A model generated the notes under the pieces. That model did no database searches, was not told where the DNA came from, and worked only from the letters and a program-made list of their open reading frames with translations. Shown here piece after piece: positions 26,131 through 35,206 of a stretch of 64,000 nt of DNA (its first letter is position 1; every line of letters begins with the position of its first letter). The position numbers were made by a program, and so were the translations under genes. The DNA is from an uncultured Lachnospiraceae bacterium (GTDB lineage Bacteria > Bacillota > Clostridia > Lachnospirales > Lachnospiraceae): positions 53,991-117,990 of the forward strand of contig CAJODN010000016.1 of assembly GCA_905233695.1 (NCBI GenBank), written 5' to 3'.

Positions 26131-27672
26131 TTAACTTGACTTATCTTCTATTGCGGCGGCACCTCTCATTGTTATGGACGGACCGCCCTTGTCTTCAATG
26201 TATTCTTCCGTTATCTCAACAGCTCCGATATTATCGTCCTTGGGAATCTCATACATAATATCGAGCATGAATTCTTCTATAATCGCACGAAGAGCTCTGG
26301 CTCCAAGTTCTCTCTTCATAGCCTTTCTTGCAATGGCGTGAAGGGCTCCGTCTGTAAATGTCAGCTTAACTTCATCAAGTGCAAGTAATTTCTGATACTG
26401 CTTAAGGATCGCATTCTTAGGTTCCTTAAGGATTCTTACAAGCATCTCTTCATCAAGAGCCTGCGTTGAAAAGAGAATGGGAAGACGGCCGATGAACTCG
26501 GGAATCATACCGAACTTCTTAAGGTCTTCCGATGTGGTCTTCATAAGGATATCTCTGTCCTTATCGTATTTATCCTTGAGTTCTCCGGTGAATCCCATTG
26601 CACTGGACTTATTGAGCCTCTCTTTAACGATATTGTCAAGATCCGGGAAGGCTCCGCCGCAGATGAATAAAATGTTCTTCGTATCGATAGTCGTCATTGG
26701 AACCATGGCATTCTTACTGCTGGCACCCACGGGAACTTCCACCTCTGCGCCTTCTAACAGCTTAAGCATTCCCTGCTGTACCGATTCACCGCTTACGTCT
26801 CTCTGATTGGCATTACGTTTCTTGGCAAGCTTATCAATCTCATCGATAAATATAATACCGCACTCAGCTTTGTCGACGTCATTATCTGCTGCCGCAAGAA
26901 GCTTAGATACAACAGACTCGATATCATCACCGATATAACCGGCTTCCGTAAGTGATGTAGCATCTGTAATTGCAAGAGGTACATCCAGAAGTCTTGCCAG
27001 TGTCTTAACAAGATATGTCTTACCCGAACCGGTAGGTCCGATCATAAGCATATTGGATTTCTCAATCTCGATATCGTCTTCGGGATCATTGGCTACCCTT
27101 TTATAATGGTTATATACGGCAACTGACATAACCTTCTTGGCATGCTCCTGTCCTACCACGTATTCATCAAGTCTTGCTTTAATCTCGTGGGGAGGAAGCA
27201 TATTCTTAATATCGATAGCAGGTCCTTCTTCGCCATCTTCCGCGCCATCGAGCTTTCCATCTGTCTTAGGCTTAGAGTCTGCTTTCTTCTTCGACTTTTT
27301 CTTCTTAATCTTCTGGGAACTCGGCATAGCAAAATCAGCAAGATTAATCATGCCGATATTAGGCATCTTGCTAAAGTCAAAAGCTCCGCCGGTATTCTCC
27401 GTCGTATTATTGAAATTATTCATAGAATCGAAAGTGCGTTGCATACATTCGTTACAAATGCTTACACCGCTTCCGATATTGATCATGGGACCTGCCTGGC
27501 CTTCTGTCCTATGACAAATAAAACAGATATTTTCATATCCGTCTTCTTTCTTATCATTCTTATCAGAGTCTTTATTATCCGTATTCTCAGTTCCGTCAGA
27601 AGTCTCTACAATCTCGGCATCTACAACGTCATCGCCGTTATCATCTACTTCTCTAAAATCATTATCAGACAT
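26131..27672 (-). CDS. clpX: ClpX ATPase, long form
   Basis: AAA+ unfoldase of the ClpXP protease, 513 residues against about 420 in typical ClpX. The N-terminal four-Cys zinc domain (CFICHRTEGQ ... CNECM) is preceded by about 45 acidic residues. A Lys-rich then acidic insert (SQKIKKKKSKKKADSKPK) lies before the ATPase module. Walker A is GPTGSGKTYLVKTLA, Walker B is CGIIFIDEIDK, and the arginine-finger region is PEFIGRLPI. AGGAGG precedes the ATG. It is followed by the ptsI-like gene 25 nt later. No clpP is in the window. Confidence 0.9.
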   Translation of the reverse strand: MSDNDFREVDDNGDDVVDAEIVETSDGTENTDNKDSDKNDKKEDGYENICFICHRTEGQAGPMINIGSGVSICNECMQRTFDSMNNFNNTTENTGGAFDFSKMPNIGMINLADFAMPSSQKIKKKKSKKKADSKPKTDGKLDGAEDGEEGPAIDIKNMLPPHEIKARLDEYVVGQEHAKKVMSVAVYNHYKRVANDPEDDIEIEKSNMLMIGPTGSGKTYLVKTLARLLDVPLAITDATSLTEAGYIGDDIESVVSKLLAAADNDVDKAECGIIFIDEIDKLAKKRNANQRDVSGESVQQGMLKLLEGAEVEVPVGASSKNAMVPMTTIDTKNILFICGGAFPDLDNIVKERLNKSSAMGFTGELKDKYDKDRDILMKTTSEDLKKFGMIPEFIGRLPILFSTQALDEEMLVRILKEPKNAILKQYQKLLALDEVKLTFTDGALHAIARKAMKRELGARALRAIIEEFMLDIMYEIPKDDNIGAVEITEEYIEDKGGPSITMRGAAAIEDKSS

Positions 27673-27690
27673 TTGTCTTCTTCCTCCTGT

Positions 27691-28671
27691 CTATTCAAGC
27701 ATCTTGTCAATATAGTTGAATACATCTTCAAAGTATTCATTTCTGATATCGGGAGTCGCATTGAATAGTTCATGCTTACTCTCCGGGTAAATCTTATACG
27801 TTGTCGTACCGGTTCTCTCTACGAAGATTCTGTGACCTTCATTATCTACAAGCGCATCCTTGCCGGCTTCACAAAGGAGTATAGGCGTCGTTACGTTAGA
27901 CGCATCCTTAAGACATTTCTTAGAGCCGTGAAGACTGGCTCTCGTCCAAGCGTATGTTCCGGCGTACGTTGTATATTCAGGAACACTTAGTCTCTTATCA
28001 AATTGATAATCGTACCTGGCTTTTGAAAGAGACGAGCTCTTCTCCCACACATTAATACCGTCGAATTCCCTCTGCCCCGGAACAATCTTCCTCTCGTTAC
28101 CGGTAAGTTTCATAATACCGCTAATAAGTTCAACCTGCCACGGCTTGAAGCTTCCGAGAACCATCTTGTGCATAGGTGAGGAAAGCACAGCACACTTGAA
28201 GTAGTCATGATATTTCTCCAAGAAAAGAGAAGCAATGCAGCCGCCCATTGAATGAGCGAACAGCACATATGTCTTGGTCTTAGACTGCTTTTTCACAATT
28301 TGATCCATATACTCCCTAAAGTCTTCCACATATTGGTCATAGGACTTAACATACACATGATCAAGCTCCGGCACCACTCTGTCCGAGAAGCCGTATCCTC
28401 TGTGCTCGACGAAGAATACAGAGTATCCCATATTATAGAATATATAGGCAAGCTCGTAGTACTTAGGAAAGAATTCGCAGTACCCGTGAGACATAACGAC
28501 AGACGCTTTCTCATCAGGGTTGACAGCATAATAATAGGCTATCTTCGTGCTGTCGAAGCTCTCGAACTTCCCTGTTATGAATTCCTTCTCTATCCAAGGC
28601 TCTATTTGTTTTTCTGTAAATTCTCTGAAATCCTCTTCGGGTATCATAAGAGGAGATAAATCGTCACGCAT
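27691..28671 (-). CDS. Alpha/beta hydrolase, lysophospholipase/monoacylglycerol lipase type
   Basis: A 326-residue serine hydrolase of the Hydrolase_4 family. The oxyanion region is VVMSHGYCEF, the nucleophile elbow LFAHSMGGCIASLF, the Asp is in LLCEAGKDALV, and the catalytic His is in YPESKHELFNATPD near the C-terminus. There is no signal peptide, so it is probably cytosolic or membrane-peripheral. It lies between the MFS gene (with a family 2 hairpin in the gap) and clpX (18 nt away). The natural ester is not predictable. Confidence 0.85.
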   Translation of the reverse strand: MRDDLSPLMIPEEDFREFTEKQIEPWIEKEFITGKFESFDSTKIAYYYAVNPDEKASVVMSHGYCEFFPKYYELAYIFYNMGYSVFFVEHRGYGFSDRVVPELDHVYVKSYDQYVEDFREYMDQIVKKQSKTKTYVLFAHSMGGCIASLFLEKYHDYFKCAVLSSPMHKMVLGSFKPWQVELISGIMKLTGNERKIVPGQREFDGINVWEKSSSLSKARYDYQFDKRLSVPEYTTYAGTYAWTRASLHGSKKCLKDASNVTTPILLCEAGKDALVDNEGHRIFVERTGTTTYKIYPESKHELFNATPDIRNEYFEDVFNYIDKMLE

Positions 28672-28685
28672 TGTAATACCTCGTA

Positions 28686-28764
28686 AGGAGACTCACCTCA
28701 TTGTAGTTTTCGCTGCGCGAAAAGTGGTTCGTCGTGGAGTCAAGTTGCTTCGCAAGCTAACTCC
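28686..28764 (-). repeat. Hairpin element family 2, copy A
   Basis: Two adjacent hairpins, TTTTCGC-tgc-GCGAAAA and TTGC-TTCG-GCAA-like, between the MFS stop and the hydrolase gene. The whole is closed by GGAG/CTCC. It is the most divergent member of the family at 31.7 and 50.5 kb. Confidence 0.55.
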
Positions 28765-30114
28765 CTAATCCATATCCTCAAAAGCTTCCAGACCCTTCTT
28801 AACTTCAATGTTCTTGCTATCACCGTGCTTAACGAACAGCATAGTTACGAATGCAAGTCCCATGAATATGAACGCATATGGGAAGAAGATATCGTAAGAT
28901 ACATATCTAAGGAGTGCACCGCAGATAATAGGTGTTACAATCTGAGCCGCCATACTGAATGTATAATAGTATCCAGTGAACTTACCCACGTCGCTACCCT
29001 TACACATTTCAATAACCATAGGCAAACTGTTAACATTGATAAAGCCCCATCCGGCTCCGATTAATGCCAGAAGTACATAGAAGAATATCTTCTCTGCAAG
29101 CCGGAATTCTCCTGAGAATGAAAGCGTGAATATAAATGCCGCAACAAAGCATACCGTCATAAGAAGGACACCGATAATAATCGTCTTCTTACGACCAATC
29201 TTACTTGCTATTAGTCCGGAAGGAATATAACATACGATAGCGCCGACCGTTGCAACTGTAAGGAAGAGGTTAGCATCTCCAAGTGCCATATCCCATTTTA
29301 CAGATGCAAATGTTGTAAACCATGTCTCAAGTGCGTTATAAGCAATAAACCAAAGGGCTACGGATATAAGTACGAAGATAAGGCTCTTCTTAACCTCCGG
29401 TGGAAGCTTGGCATTTCCCGAACCGTCATCAACGGTAAGATCCCACTCGGGATGCTCTTTCTCTATCTCCTTAACTTCATTACTAAGCTTTACTTCATTA
29501 ACGGTAATCATAACAATCAGCATTCCGACTATCATAATTCCGGCAACTATCGCGAACAGAAGGAAGTAATCGACGTGCTCAAGTTCTGCAACTCTCTTGG
29601 AATTGTAAAGAACTGCTGATATTCCGAGATACAGCACACCACCGACAGCACCCATAAGATTAATAATAGCATTCGCCTGACTTCTAAGTGGCTTCGGTGT
29701 TACATCCGGCATAAGTGCTACAGCCGGAGAACGATATGTACCCATGGCAACAAGAAGTGCGCCAAGGATTCCCACGAAGAGAATTTCCTTACCAAGTGAA
29801 GGATTGGCGAAGTAGCTGTTATCTACAAGCGGAAGCATCAGCATCAGAATAACTGCCGCTATTGTACCGAATAAGATAAACGGTTTTCTTCGTCCCATCT
29901 TGGATTTACATTTATCGGATATACCACCGAATAATGGAAGCAGGAATAATGCAAGCACATTATCAGCCGCCATGATAACACCGGTGATTGTCTCGTTCAT
30001 GTTGAATGTGTTCTTCAGAATCAAAGGGATGATTCCGTTGTACATTTGCCAAAATGCACAGATTGATAAAAATGCAAAACCAACTCTGATTGTCTGCCAT
30101 GTCTTAAGCTTCAT
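28765..30114 (-). CDS. MFS transporter, probable sugar-type permease
   Basis: A 449-residue integral membrane transporter with twelve predicted segments. The MFS loop 2-3 signature is FGGISDKCKSKMGRRKPFIL, and a matching loop 8-9 sequence is SGLIASKIGRKKTIII. It resembles SLC45/GPH-like carriers that move glycosides with a cation. ATG at 30114 is used; the track start is a TTG four codons earlier. No clear ribosome binding site precedes it. The terminator-free gap to the next gene contains a family 2 hairpin. Confidence 0.82.
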   Translation of the reverse strand: MKLKTWQTIRVGFAFLSICAFWQMYNGIIPLILKNTFNMNETITGVIMAADNVLALFLLPLFGGISDKCKSKMGRRKPFILFGTIAAVILMLMLPLVDNSYFANPSLGKEILFVGILGALLVAMGTYRSPAVALMPDVTPKPLRSQANAIINLMGAVGGVLYLGISAVLYNSKRVAELEHVDYFLLFAIVAGIMIVGMLIVMITVNEVKLSNEVKEIEKEHPEWDLTVDDGSGNAKLPPEVKKSLIFVLISVALWFIAYNALETWFTTFASVKWDMALGDANLFLTVATVGAIVCYIPSGLIASKIGRKKTIIIGVLLMTVCFVAAFIFTLSFSGEFRLAEKIFFYVLLALIGAGWGFINVNSLPMVIEMCKGSDVGKFTGYYYTFSMAAQIVTPIICGALLRYVSYDIFFPYAFIFMGLAFVTMLFVKHGDSKNIEVKKGLEAFEDMD

Positions 30115-30148
30115 AATAAAAGCCAATTTTTACAAACTATACTGAGTT

Positions 30149-30177
30149 ATTTTACCATTTATGGAGGAAGATAGCAA
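30149..30177 (-). promoter_or_regulatory. Promoter of the MFS gene
   Basis: Minus-strand TTGCTA, a 17-bp spacer and TAAAAT, giving a leader of roughly 28 nt. Confidence 0.45.
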
Positions 30178-30225
30178 ATTATATTCTCGGCGCGAGGTGG
30201 ACTTTTTTAGTTAATTAAAGTACAA

Positions 30226-30231
30226 TATAAT
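30226..30231 (+). promoter_or_regulatory. -10 element of the plus-strand hydrolase gene
   Basis: A perfect TATAAT 31 nt before the ATG at 30263. The -35 region at 17 bp is only a T tract. Confidence 0.4.
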
Positions 30232-30262
30232 TCACTATCAGAGGTTGGACGGAGGAAAAAGA

Positions 30263-30919
30263 ATGTATATTCAGCTAGACGGACAAGTATTATACTATGA
30301 AGAGACGGGGGATGGTACGCCTCTTATTATGCTACACGGCAATAATGAGAGTCACGAAATATTCGAAGAGGCCACCGAGATATTGTCTGAGAAATATACT
30401 GTATATGCAATAGATTCCAGAGGACAGGGCCTCTCTGCCGTCCCCGACGAATTCCACTACATAGATATGGCTTATGATGTTATTAACTTTATTGAGACGC
30501 TGGGAATTGAGAATCCGATACTATATGGCTTCAGCGATGGCGGAATTATCGGGCTTCACGTTGCAAGGCTTCGCGGAGAACTGATTTCTAAGCTTATAAT
30601 AAGCGGTGCCAATCTGTCTCCGAAGGGGCTTAAGGGTTCTGCCATATCCGAGATAAAGAGAGAATATAAAAAGAGTAATAAAGATCCGCTTATCGGGCTA
30701 ATGCTAAAAGAGCCCAATATCTTCGACTTCGAATTGGAAGAAATAAGTGTTCCCACATTAATACTTGCGGGCTCAAAAGACATGGTTAAGCCTGCCGAGA
30801 CAAAAAAGATTAATAAATGTATAAAGGGCTCCACTCTCCGAATCCTGGATGGTGAAACCCATAGCAGTTATGTCGTTCATTCAACTAAGATAGCTGAGAT
30901 TATAATGGAATATAACTAA
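30263..30919 (+). CDS. Alpha/beta hydrolase
   Basis: A 218-residue serine hydrolase. LIMLHGNNESHEIF forms the oxyanion loop, LYGFSDGGIIGLHVA the nucleophile elbow, ILAGSKDMV carries the Asp, and DGETHSSYVVHS the His. The start with GGAGG 7 nt upstream is six codons inside the track ORF. It is a lone plus-strand gene whose stop overlaps the stop of convergent dapB by 4 nt, leaving no room for a separate terminator. The substrate is unknown. Confidence 0.85.
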   Translation: MYIQLDGQVLYYEETGDGTPLIMLHGNNESHEIFEEATEILSEKYTVYAIDSRGQGLSAVPDEFHYIDMAYDVINFIETLGIENPILYGFSDGGIIGLHVARLRGELISKLIISGANLSPKGLKGSAISEIKREYKKSNKDPLIGLMLKEPNIFDFELEEISVPTLILAGSKDMVKPAETKKINKCIKGSTLRILDGETHSSYVVHSTKIAEIIMEYN

Positions 30920-31677
30920 TTCTCCGAAATTACGTCCTTCATACTATACATGCCGGGAGCCTTGCCGGCAAGGAACTTGGCGGCTTCAACAGCACCCTTG
31001 GCGAATACCGACCTTGAATATGCGGTGTGGGAAAGCGTAATCACTTCGTCCATTCCCGCAAATATCACATCATGATCGCCCACGATTGTTCCGCCACGAA
31101 CGGCACTGATTCCAATCTCTTTATCCGGCCTCTTTTCGCGTCTTGCGCTTCTGTCATATACATAATCATAAGAATTATCACACGCTTCATTAATGGAATC
31201 TGCAAGTGCAAGCGCCGTTCCGGAAGGAGCGTCAACCTTTCTTCTGTGATGCTTCTCAACAATCTCAATATCATATCCGGCTTCAGCGAACACATCCGCT
31301 GCCTTCTTAACAAGATCCATAAGAGTGTTAATTCCGAGTGACATGTTAGCAGATCTAAGAATCGCAACCTTAGCCGAAGACTTCTCCACATTGTCAAGCT
31401 GTTCATCTGAAAGCCCCGTAGTGCAGAGAACAACGGGAATGCTCTTGTTGACACAATATTCAACTAACCCGTCAACAGCCTTGGAATTAGAGAAATCTAT
31501 TACGACATCTGCCTCAACATCACATTTATCAATTGTCTCGAACACGGGATAATCATTATCAACTCCTGTAAAGGGATCGACTCCGGCAACAATCTCTATA
31601 CCGTCGTCAGAATTACAAATATCATTAACAACTCTTCCCATATGGCCGTTACAGCCATGCATTATTGCTCTAATCAT
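30916..31677 (-). CDS. dapB: 4-hydroxy-tetrahydrodipicolinate reductase
   Basis: Reduces 4-hydroxytetrahydrodipicolinate to tetrahydrodipicolinate in lysine/diaminopimelate synthesis. Of its 253 residues, the N-terminal nucleotide site is HGCNGHMGRVV, the substrate loop is EKHHRRKVDAPSGTALALAD, and VRGGTIVGDHDVIFAG is typical. AGGAGA precedes the ATG. It is downstream of dapA with a family 2 hairpin between them. Confidence 0.95.
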   Translation of the reverse strand: MIRAIMHGCNGHMGRVVNDICNSDDGIEIVAGVDPFTGVDNDYPVFETIDKCDVEADVVIDFSNSKAVDGLVEYCVNKSIPVVLCTTGLSDEQLDNVEKSSAKVAILRSANMSLGINTLMDLVKKAADVFAEAGYDIEIVEKHHRRKVDAPSGTALALADSINEACDNSYDYVYDRSARREKRPDKEIGISAVRGGTIVGDHDVIFAGMDEVITLSHTAYSRSVFAKGAVEAAKFLAGKAPGMYSMKDVISEN

Positions 31678-31690
31678 CTCTATCTCCTAA

Positions 31691-31772
31691 TCACAATGAG
31701 TCTCGCACATTTTGTTTCGCCTACGGCGAAGGTGCTCGACGTGCAGTATTTCGACTTCGCCGAAACACAGCG
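31691..31772 (-). repeat. Hairpin element family 2, copy B (dapA-dapB gap)
   Basis: On the plus strand CACAATGAGTCTCGCAC, a hairpin GTTTCGCC/GGCGAA, GTGCTCGACGTGCAGT, then a second hairpin TTTCG/CGAAA with a cTTCGc loop. On the coding strand the conserved end CTCATTGTGA sits just before the dapB ribosome binding site. Confidence 0.7.
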
Positions 31773-31774
31773 TA

Positions 31775-32659
31775 CTACAACAACCCATAATCCTTCATCG
31801 CCTGCTCTAGCACCTTAGCATTCTCATCAGACATTTCACAGAGAGGAGGTCTGAGGCTTCCCACATTCTTACCCATAAGGTTAAGTGCCTTCTTAACGGG
31901 AATAGGATTAACCTCTGAGAAAAGTGCATCTACAAGGGGAAGGGCCTTAAATTGCGCCTTCATTGCAATATCACCGCTACCCTCAAGGTAATCGATTACC
32001 ATATCGTGAGTCTGACGAGGCGCGATATTGGCAATAACCGAAATCACACCGATTGCTCCGATTGACATAAGAGGAACAACAAGACCGTCCTCGCCGGAAT
32101 AAAGTTCCAAGTTACCGTCACAGAGAGCCATTGTCTTAGACGCCTGCGCAATATTACCGGTTGCTTCCTTAAGACCTACGATATTCTTCTTTGTCTTATA
32201 AAGCTCAGCCACAGTCTCCGGTGCGATATTGGTACCTGTTCTGCTTGGCACGTTATAGAGAATAATCGGAAGATTTGTCTCGTCCGCAATCATACTGTAG
32301 TGATTTACAAGACCTTTTTGTGTAGCCTTGTTATAATAAGGCGTTACGATAAGTGCCGCATCCACTCCGTCCTCTTCAGCTTCCTTAATATGCTGAATTG
32401 CAGTAGCGGTATTGTTAGAGCCTGTGCCCGCAACAACGGGGATTCTGCCCTTAACAAACTCTACGCATCTCTTAATCGTATTACGGTGCTCCTCCATCGA
32501 AAGCGTTGCGCTCTCTCCTGTTGTACCGCATATGATAATCGCATCCGTATCATTATCGATATGGAACTCAACAAGCTCTTCCAACTTGTCATAATCTACT
32601 TCCAAGTTATCCTTCATAGGCGTTACGATTGCAACGCCGGATCCTTTGAATATTGCCAT
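31775..32659 (-). CDS. dapA: 4-hydroxy-tetrahydrodipicolinate synthase
   Basis: Condenses pyruvate with aspartate semialdehyde, the entry step to diaminopimelate. The 294 residues contain GTTGESATLS, the catalytic Tyr in ILYNVPSRTGTN and the Schiff-base Lys in NIVGLKEATGNIA. AGGAGGGG precedes the ATG. It follows the CobO-like gene by 11 nt and precedes dapB. Confidence 0.95.
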   Translation of the reverse strand: MAIFKGSGVAIVTPMKDNLEVDYDKLEELVEFHIDNDTDAIIICGTTGESATLSMEEHRNTIKRCVEFVKGRIPVVAGTGSNNTATAIQHIKEAEEDGVDAALIVTPYYNKATQKGLVNHYSMIADETNLPIILYNVPSRTGTNIAPETVAELYKTKKNIVGLKEATGNIAQASKTMALCDGNLELYSGEDGLVVPLMSIGAIGVISVIANIAPRQTHDMVIDYLEGSGDIAMKAQFKALPLVDALFSEVNPIPVKKALNLMGKNVGSLRPPLCEMSDENAKVLEQAMKDYGLL

Positions 32660-32670
32660 AATTACCCCTC

Positions 32671-33150
32671 CTATTCCTCTTTGGAAATGTTATATACTAC
32701 GTCACATACGTCTCTTAATTCTTTCGACATATTAATACCCGTAAGTATTATATCCGTGAACATCGACTTACTCCTTAGTACATCAATTACATCTTCTTCA
32801 GATGCAATCTTCTCTTCCACAACACCGAGTATCTCATCTAAGATCAGAACATCACACTCCCCTGTTGTTAATGACTTCTTGGCGAAATTGAGAGCATTGG
32901 CATAATTCTTATGCTCCTCTTCTCTCTCCTTTACAGTCATATTGTCGAATGAATCGACAGATTGCTCAAAACGGAATATTTTAAGCTCGGGCTCAAGCTT
33001 ATCAAGAAAATCATTGCTAAGCTGACCTTTCATAAATTGTATTACATACACCTGCTTTCCCTGCCCCGCAGCCTTGATTCCATAGCCGAGAGCGGCGCTT
33101 GTCTTACCGATACCGGTTCCGGAGTATGCAATTATCCTGCCTTTATCCAT
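32671..33150 (-). CDS. CobO/BtuR-like P-loop protein (possible corrinoid adenosyltransferase)
   Basis: A 159-residue P-loop protein of the cob(I)yrinic acid a,c-diamide adenosyltransferase family. Walker A is YSGTGIGKTSAALGYG, and the Walker B-like LILDEILGVVE also fits. The family normally has NGKGKTTAA, so the loop is atypical (IGKTS). GAGGA lies 5 nt before the chosen ATG, nine codons inside the track ORF. It is the first gene of a unit with dapA and dapB, and no cobalamin genes or B12 riboswitch are nearby. The family match is fairly clear, but the reaction is uncertain. Confidence 0.7.
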   Translation of the reverse strand: MDKGRIIAYSGTGIGKTSAALGYGIKAAGQGKQVYVIQFMKGQLSNDFLDKLEPELKIFRFEQSVDSFDNMTVKEREEEHKNYANALNFAKKSLTTGECDVLILDEILGVVEEKIASEEDVIDVLRSKSMFTDIILTGINMSKELRDVCDVVYNISKEE

Positions 33151-33188
33151 AATCATCCTCACATCGTAAAAATGCACGAAACACGCAT

Positions 33189-33217
33189 ATTATACCTTAT
33201 ATTTATTAAATTTACAA
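33189..33217 (-). promoter_or_regulatory. Promoter of the cobO-like/dapA/dapB unit
   Basis: Minus-strand TTGTAA, a 17-bp spacer and TATAAT, about 40 nt before the start codon. Confidence 0.55.
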
Positions 33218-33258
33218 TAATCGGCTGTATCTTAGGCTACTTTTCTACGTTTTACATA

Positions 33259-33287
33259 TTGTTTTTGACACAATGTAACACTATAAT
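33259..33287 (+). promoter_or_regulatory. Promoter of typA
   Basis: TTGTTT, a 17-bp spacer and TATAAT. A TTGACA lies inside the spacer at a distance too short for use with this -10. The leader is about 75 nt. Confidence 0.5.
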
Positions 33288-33370
33288 TTCTAATTGGTCG
33301 GAAGCTTCAAAGCAAGTTTTATCAATTAATCCGACACATTTTCAATTGACAGATAATTAGGAGAATACTT

Positions 33371-35206
33371 ATGTTACAAAACAGGGAAGATATTAGGAAT
33401 ATAGCAATTATTGCCCATGTAGATCACGGTAAAACCACCTTAGTTGACGAGCTTCTTAAGCAAAGCGGTGTCTTTCGCGAGAACCAGGAAGTTGCCGAGC
33501 GTATCATGGACTCCAACGACATTGAGAAGGAGCGCGGAATAACCATTCTCTCCAAGAACACAGCCGTTACATATAACGGTGTCAAGATCAATATAATCGA
33601 TACTCCGGGCCACGCAGATTTCGGGGGCGAGGTTGAACGTGTTCTTAAGATGGTAAATGGTGTTATTCTCGTTGTAGATGCATTCGAGGGCTCTATGCCA
33701 CAGACTAAGTTCGTCCTTATGAAAGCGCTTGAACTTAACCTTCCCGTTATTTGTTGTATCAATAAAATTGACAGGCCGGAAGCAAGACCGGAAGAAGTTA
33801 TAGACGAAGTATTGGAGCTTCTTATGGACTTAGATGCATCCGACGAACAACTTGATCTTCCATTCATCTATGCTTCTGCCAAGCAAGGCTTCGCTGTTAC
33901 CGATATGGAAGATGAGAAGAAGGATATGGCGCCTCTCTTCGAGACTATATTAGACTATATCCCCGCTCCCACCGGCGACCCTGACAGTGCAACACAGGTT
34001 CTTATAAGTACAATCGATTATAACGAATACGTGGGAAGAATCGGCATAGGAAAGGTTGATAACGGCTCCATTAAGATTAACCAAGAAGCAGTCGTTGTTA
34101 ACGCCCATGAGCCTGATAAATGTACTAAGGTTAAGATATCCAAATTATACGAATTCGACGGACTTGATAAGGTTGATGTAACCGAAGCCAATTTCGGATC
34201 AATCGTTGCAATATCGGGAATCTCCGATATCCATATCGGTGACACCATATGCGACCCGGACGACCCGAAGCCCATTGAATTCCAGAAGATATCAGAACCT
34301 ACAATCGCTATGAATTTCGTAGTAAATGATTCCCCCTTTGCGGGGCAAGAGGGGAAATACGTGACTAGTCGCCACATAAGAGACCGCCTCTTCAAGGAGC
34401 TTAATACGGACGTATCTCTTCGCGTGGAAGAGACAGACTCTCCCGACAGCTACAAGGTATCGGGAAGAGGTGAGCTTCATCTCTCTGTTCTTATTGAAAA
34501 TATGCGACGTGAAGGGTATGAATTCGCTGTATCCAAAGCAGAAGTATTATACAAAGAAGATGAGAACGGCAAGAAGCTTGAGCCTATGGAAATAGCGTAC
34601 GTTGACGTACCGGATGAATTCACAGGTGCGGTAATTGAGAAGCTTTCGCTTCGTAAGGGTGAGCTTCGCAATATGTCGCAGATTGCAGGCGGATACACAA
34701 GAATAGAATTCAAGATTCCGTCACGCGGACTTATAGGCTACAGAGGTGATTTCCTTACAGATACTAAGGGAAATGGAATTCTCAACACAATATTCGACGG
34801 ATATGAACCCTACAAAGGCGATATAGAATACAGACAGCTTGGTTCTCTTATAGCATTTGAGACGGGAGAATCGGTAACATACGGACTGTTCTCGGCGCAG
34901 GATAGAGGAAGTCTGTTCATCGGTCCCGGTGAAAAGGTGTATTCGGGAATGGTGATCGGACAGTGTTCGAGAGCCGAAGATATTGAGCTTAATGTGTGCA
35001 AGAAAAAGCACCTTACCAACACAAGATCTTCTTCTGCTGATGAGGCACTAACATTAACCCCGCCAAGGATTCTGTCCCTTGAGCAGGCTATTGACTTTAT
35101 AGATACGGATGAGCTTCTTGAGGTGACGCCGGAGTCACTTAGGATACGTAAGCGAATTTTGGATCCGACCGAGAGGAAGAGAGCTTACATACGAAGTAAG
35201 AATTAG
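33371..35206 (+). CDS. typA: Ribosome-associated GTPase TypA/BipA
   Basis: A translational GTPase of 611 residues related to EF-G and used in ribosome assembly and stress growth. G1 is AHVDHGKTTLVDELL, G2 lies in ERGITILSKN, G3 is IDTPGHADFGGEV, and G4 is CINKIDRPEARP. The domain II, III and V homology and the TypA-specific C-terminal half (AQDRGSLFIGPGEKVYSGM) are all present. AGGAG lies 8 nt before the ATG. It is one of few plus-strand genes. Its stop overlaps the stop of the convergent NifX-like gene by 4 nt. Confidence 0.96.
   Translation: MLQNREDIRNIAIIAHVDHGKTTLVDELLKQSGVFRENQEVAERIMDSNDIEKERGITILSKNTAVTYNGVKINIIDTPGHADFGGEVERVLKMVNGVILVVDAFEGSMPQTKFVLMKALELNLPVICCINKIDRPEARPEEVIDEVLELLMDLDASDEQLDLPFIYASAKQGFAVTDMEDEKKDMAPLFETILDYIPAPTGDPDSATQVLISTIDYNEYVGRIGIGKVDNGSIKINQEAVVVNAHEPDKCTKVKISKLYEFDGLDKVDVTEANFGSIVAISGISDIHIGDTICDPDDPKPIEFQKISEPTIAMNFVVNDSPFAGQEGKYVTSRHIRDRLFKELNTDVSLRVEETDSPDSYKVSGRGELHLSVLIENMRREGYEFAVSKAEVLYKEDENGKKLEPMEIAYVDVPDEFTGAVIEKLSLRKGELRNMSQIAGGYTRIEFKIPSRGLIGYRGDFLTDTKGNGILNTIFDGYEPYKGDIEYRQLGSLIAFETGESVTYGLFSAQDRGSLFIGPGEKVYSGMVIGQCSRAEDIELNVCKKKHLTNTRSSSADEALTLTPPRILSLEQAIDFIDTDELLEVTPESLRIRKRILDPTERKRAYIRSKN

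Noticed and set aside
33151-33370. Cobalamin riboswitch near the CobO-like gene
   Set aside because: No B12-box-like sequence; the gap is filled by two divergent promoters.
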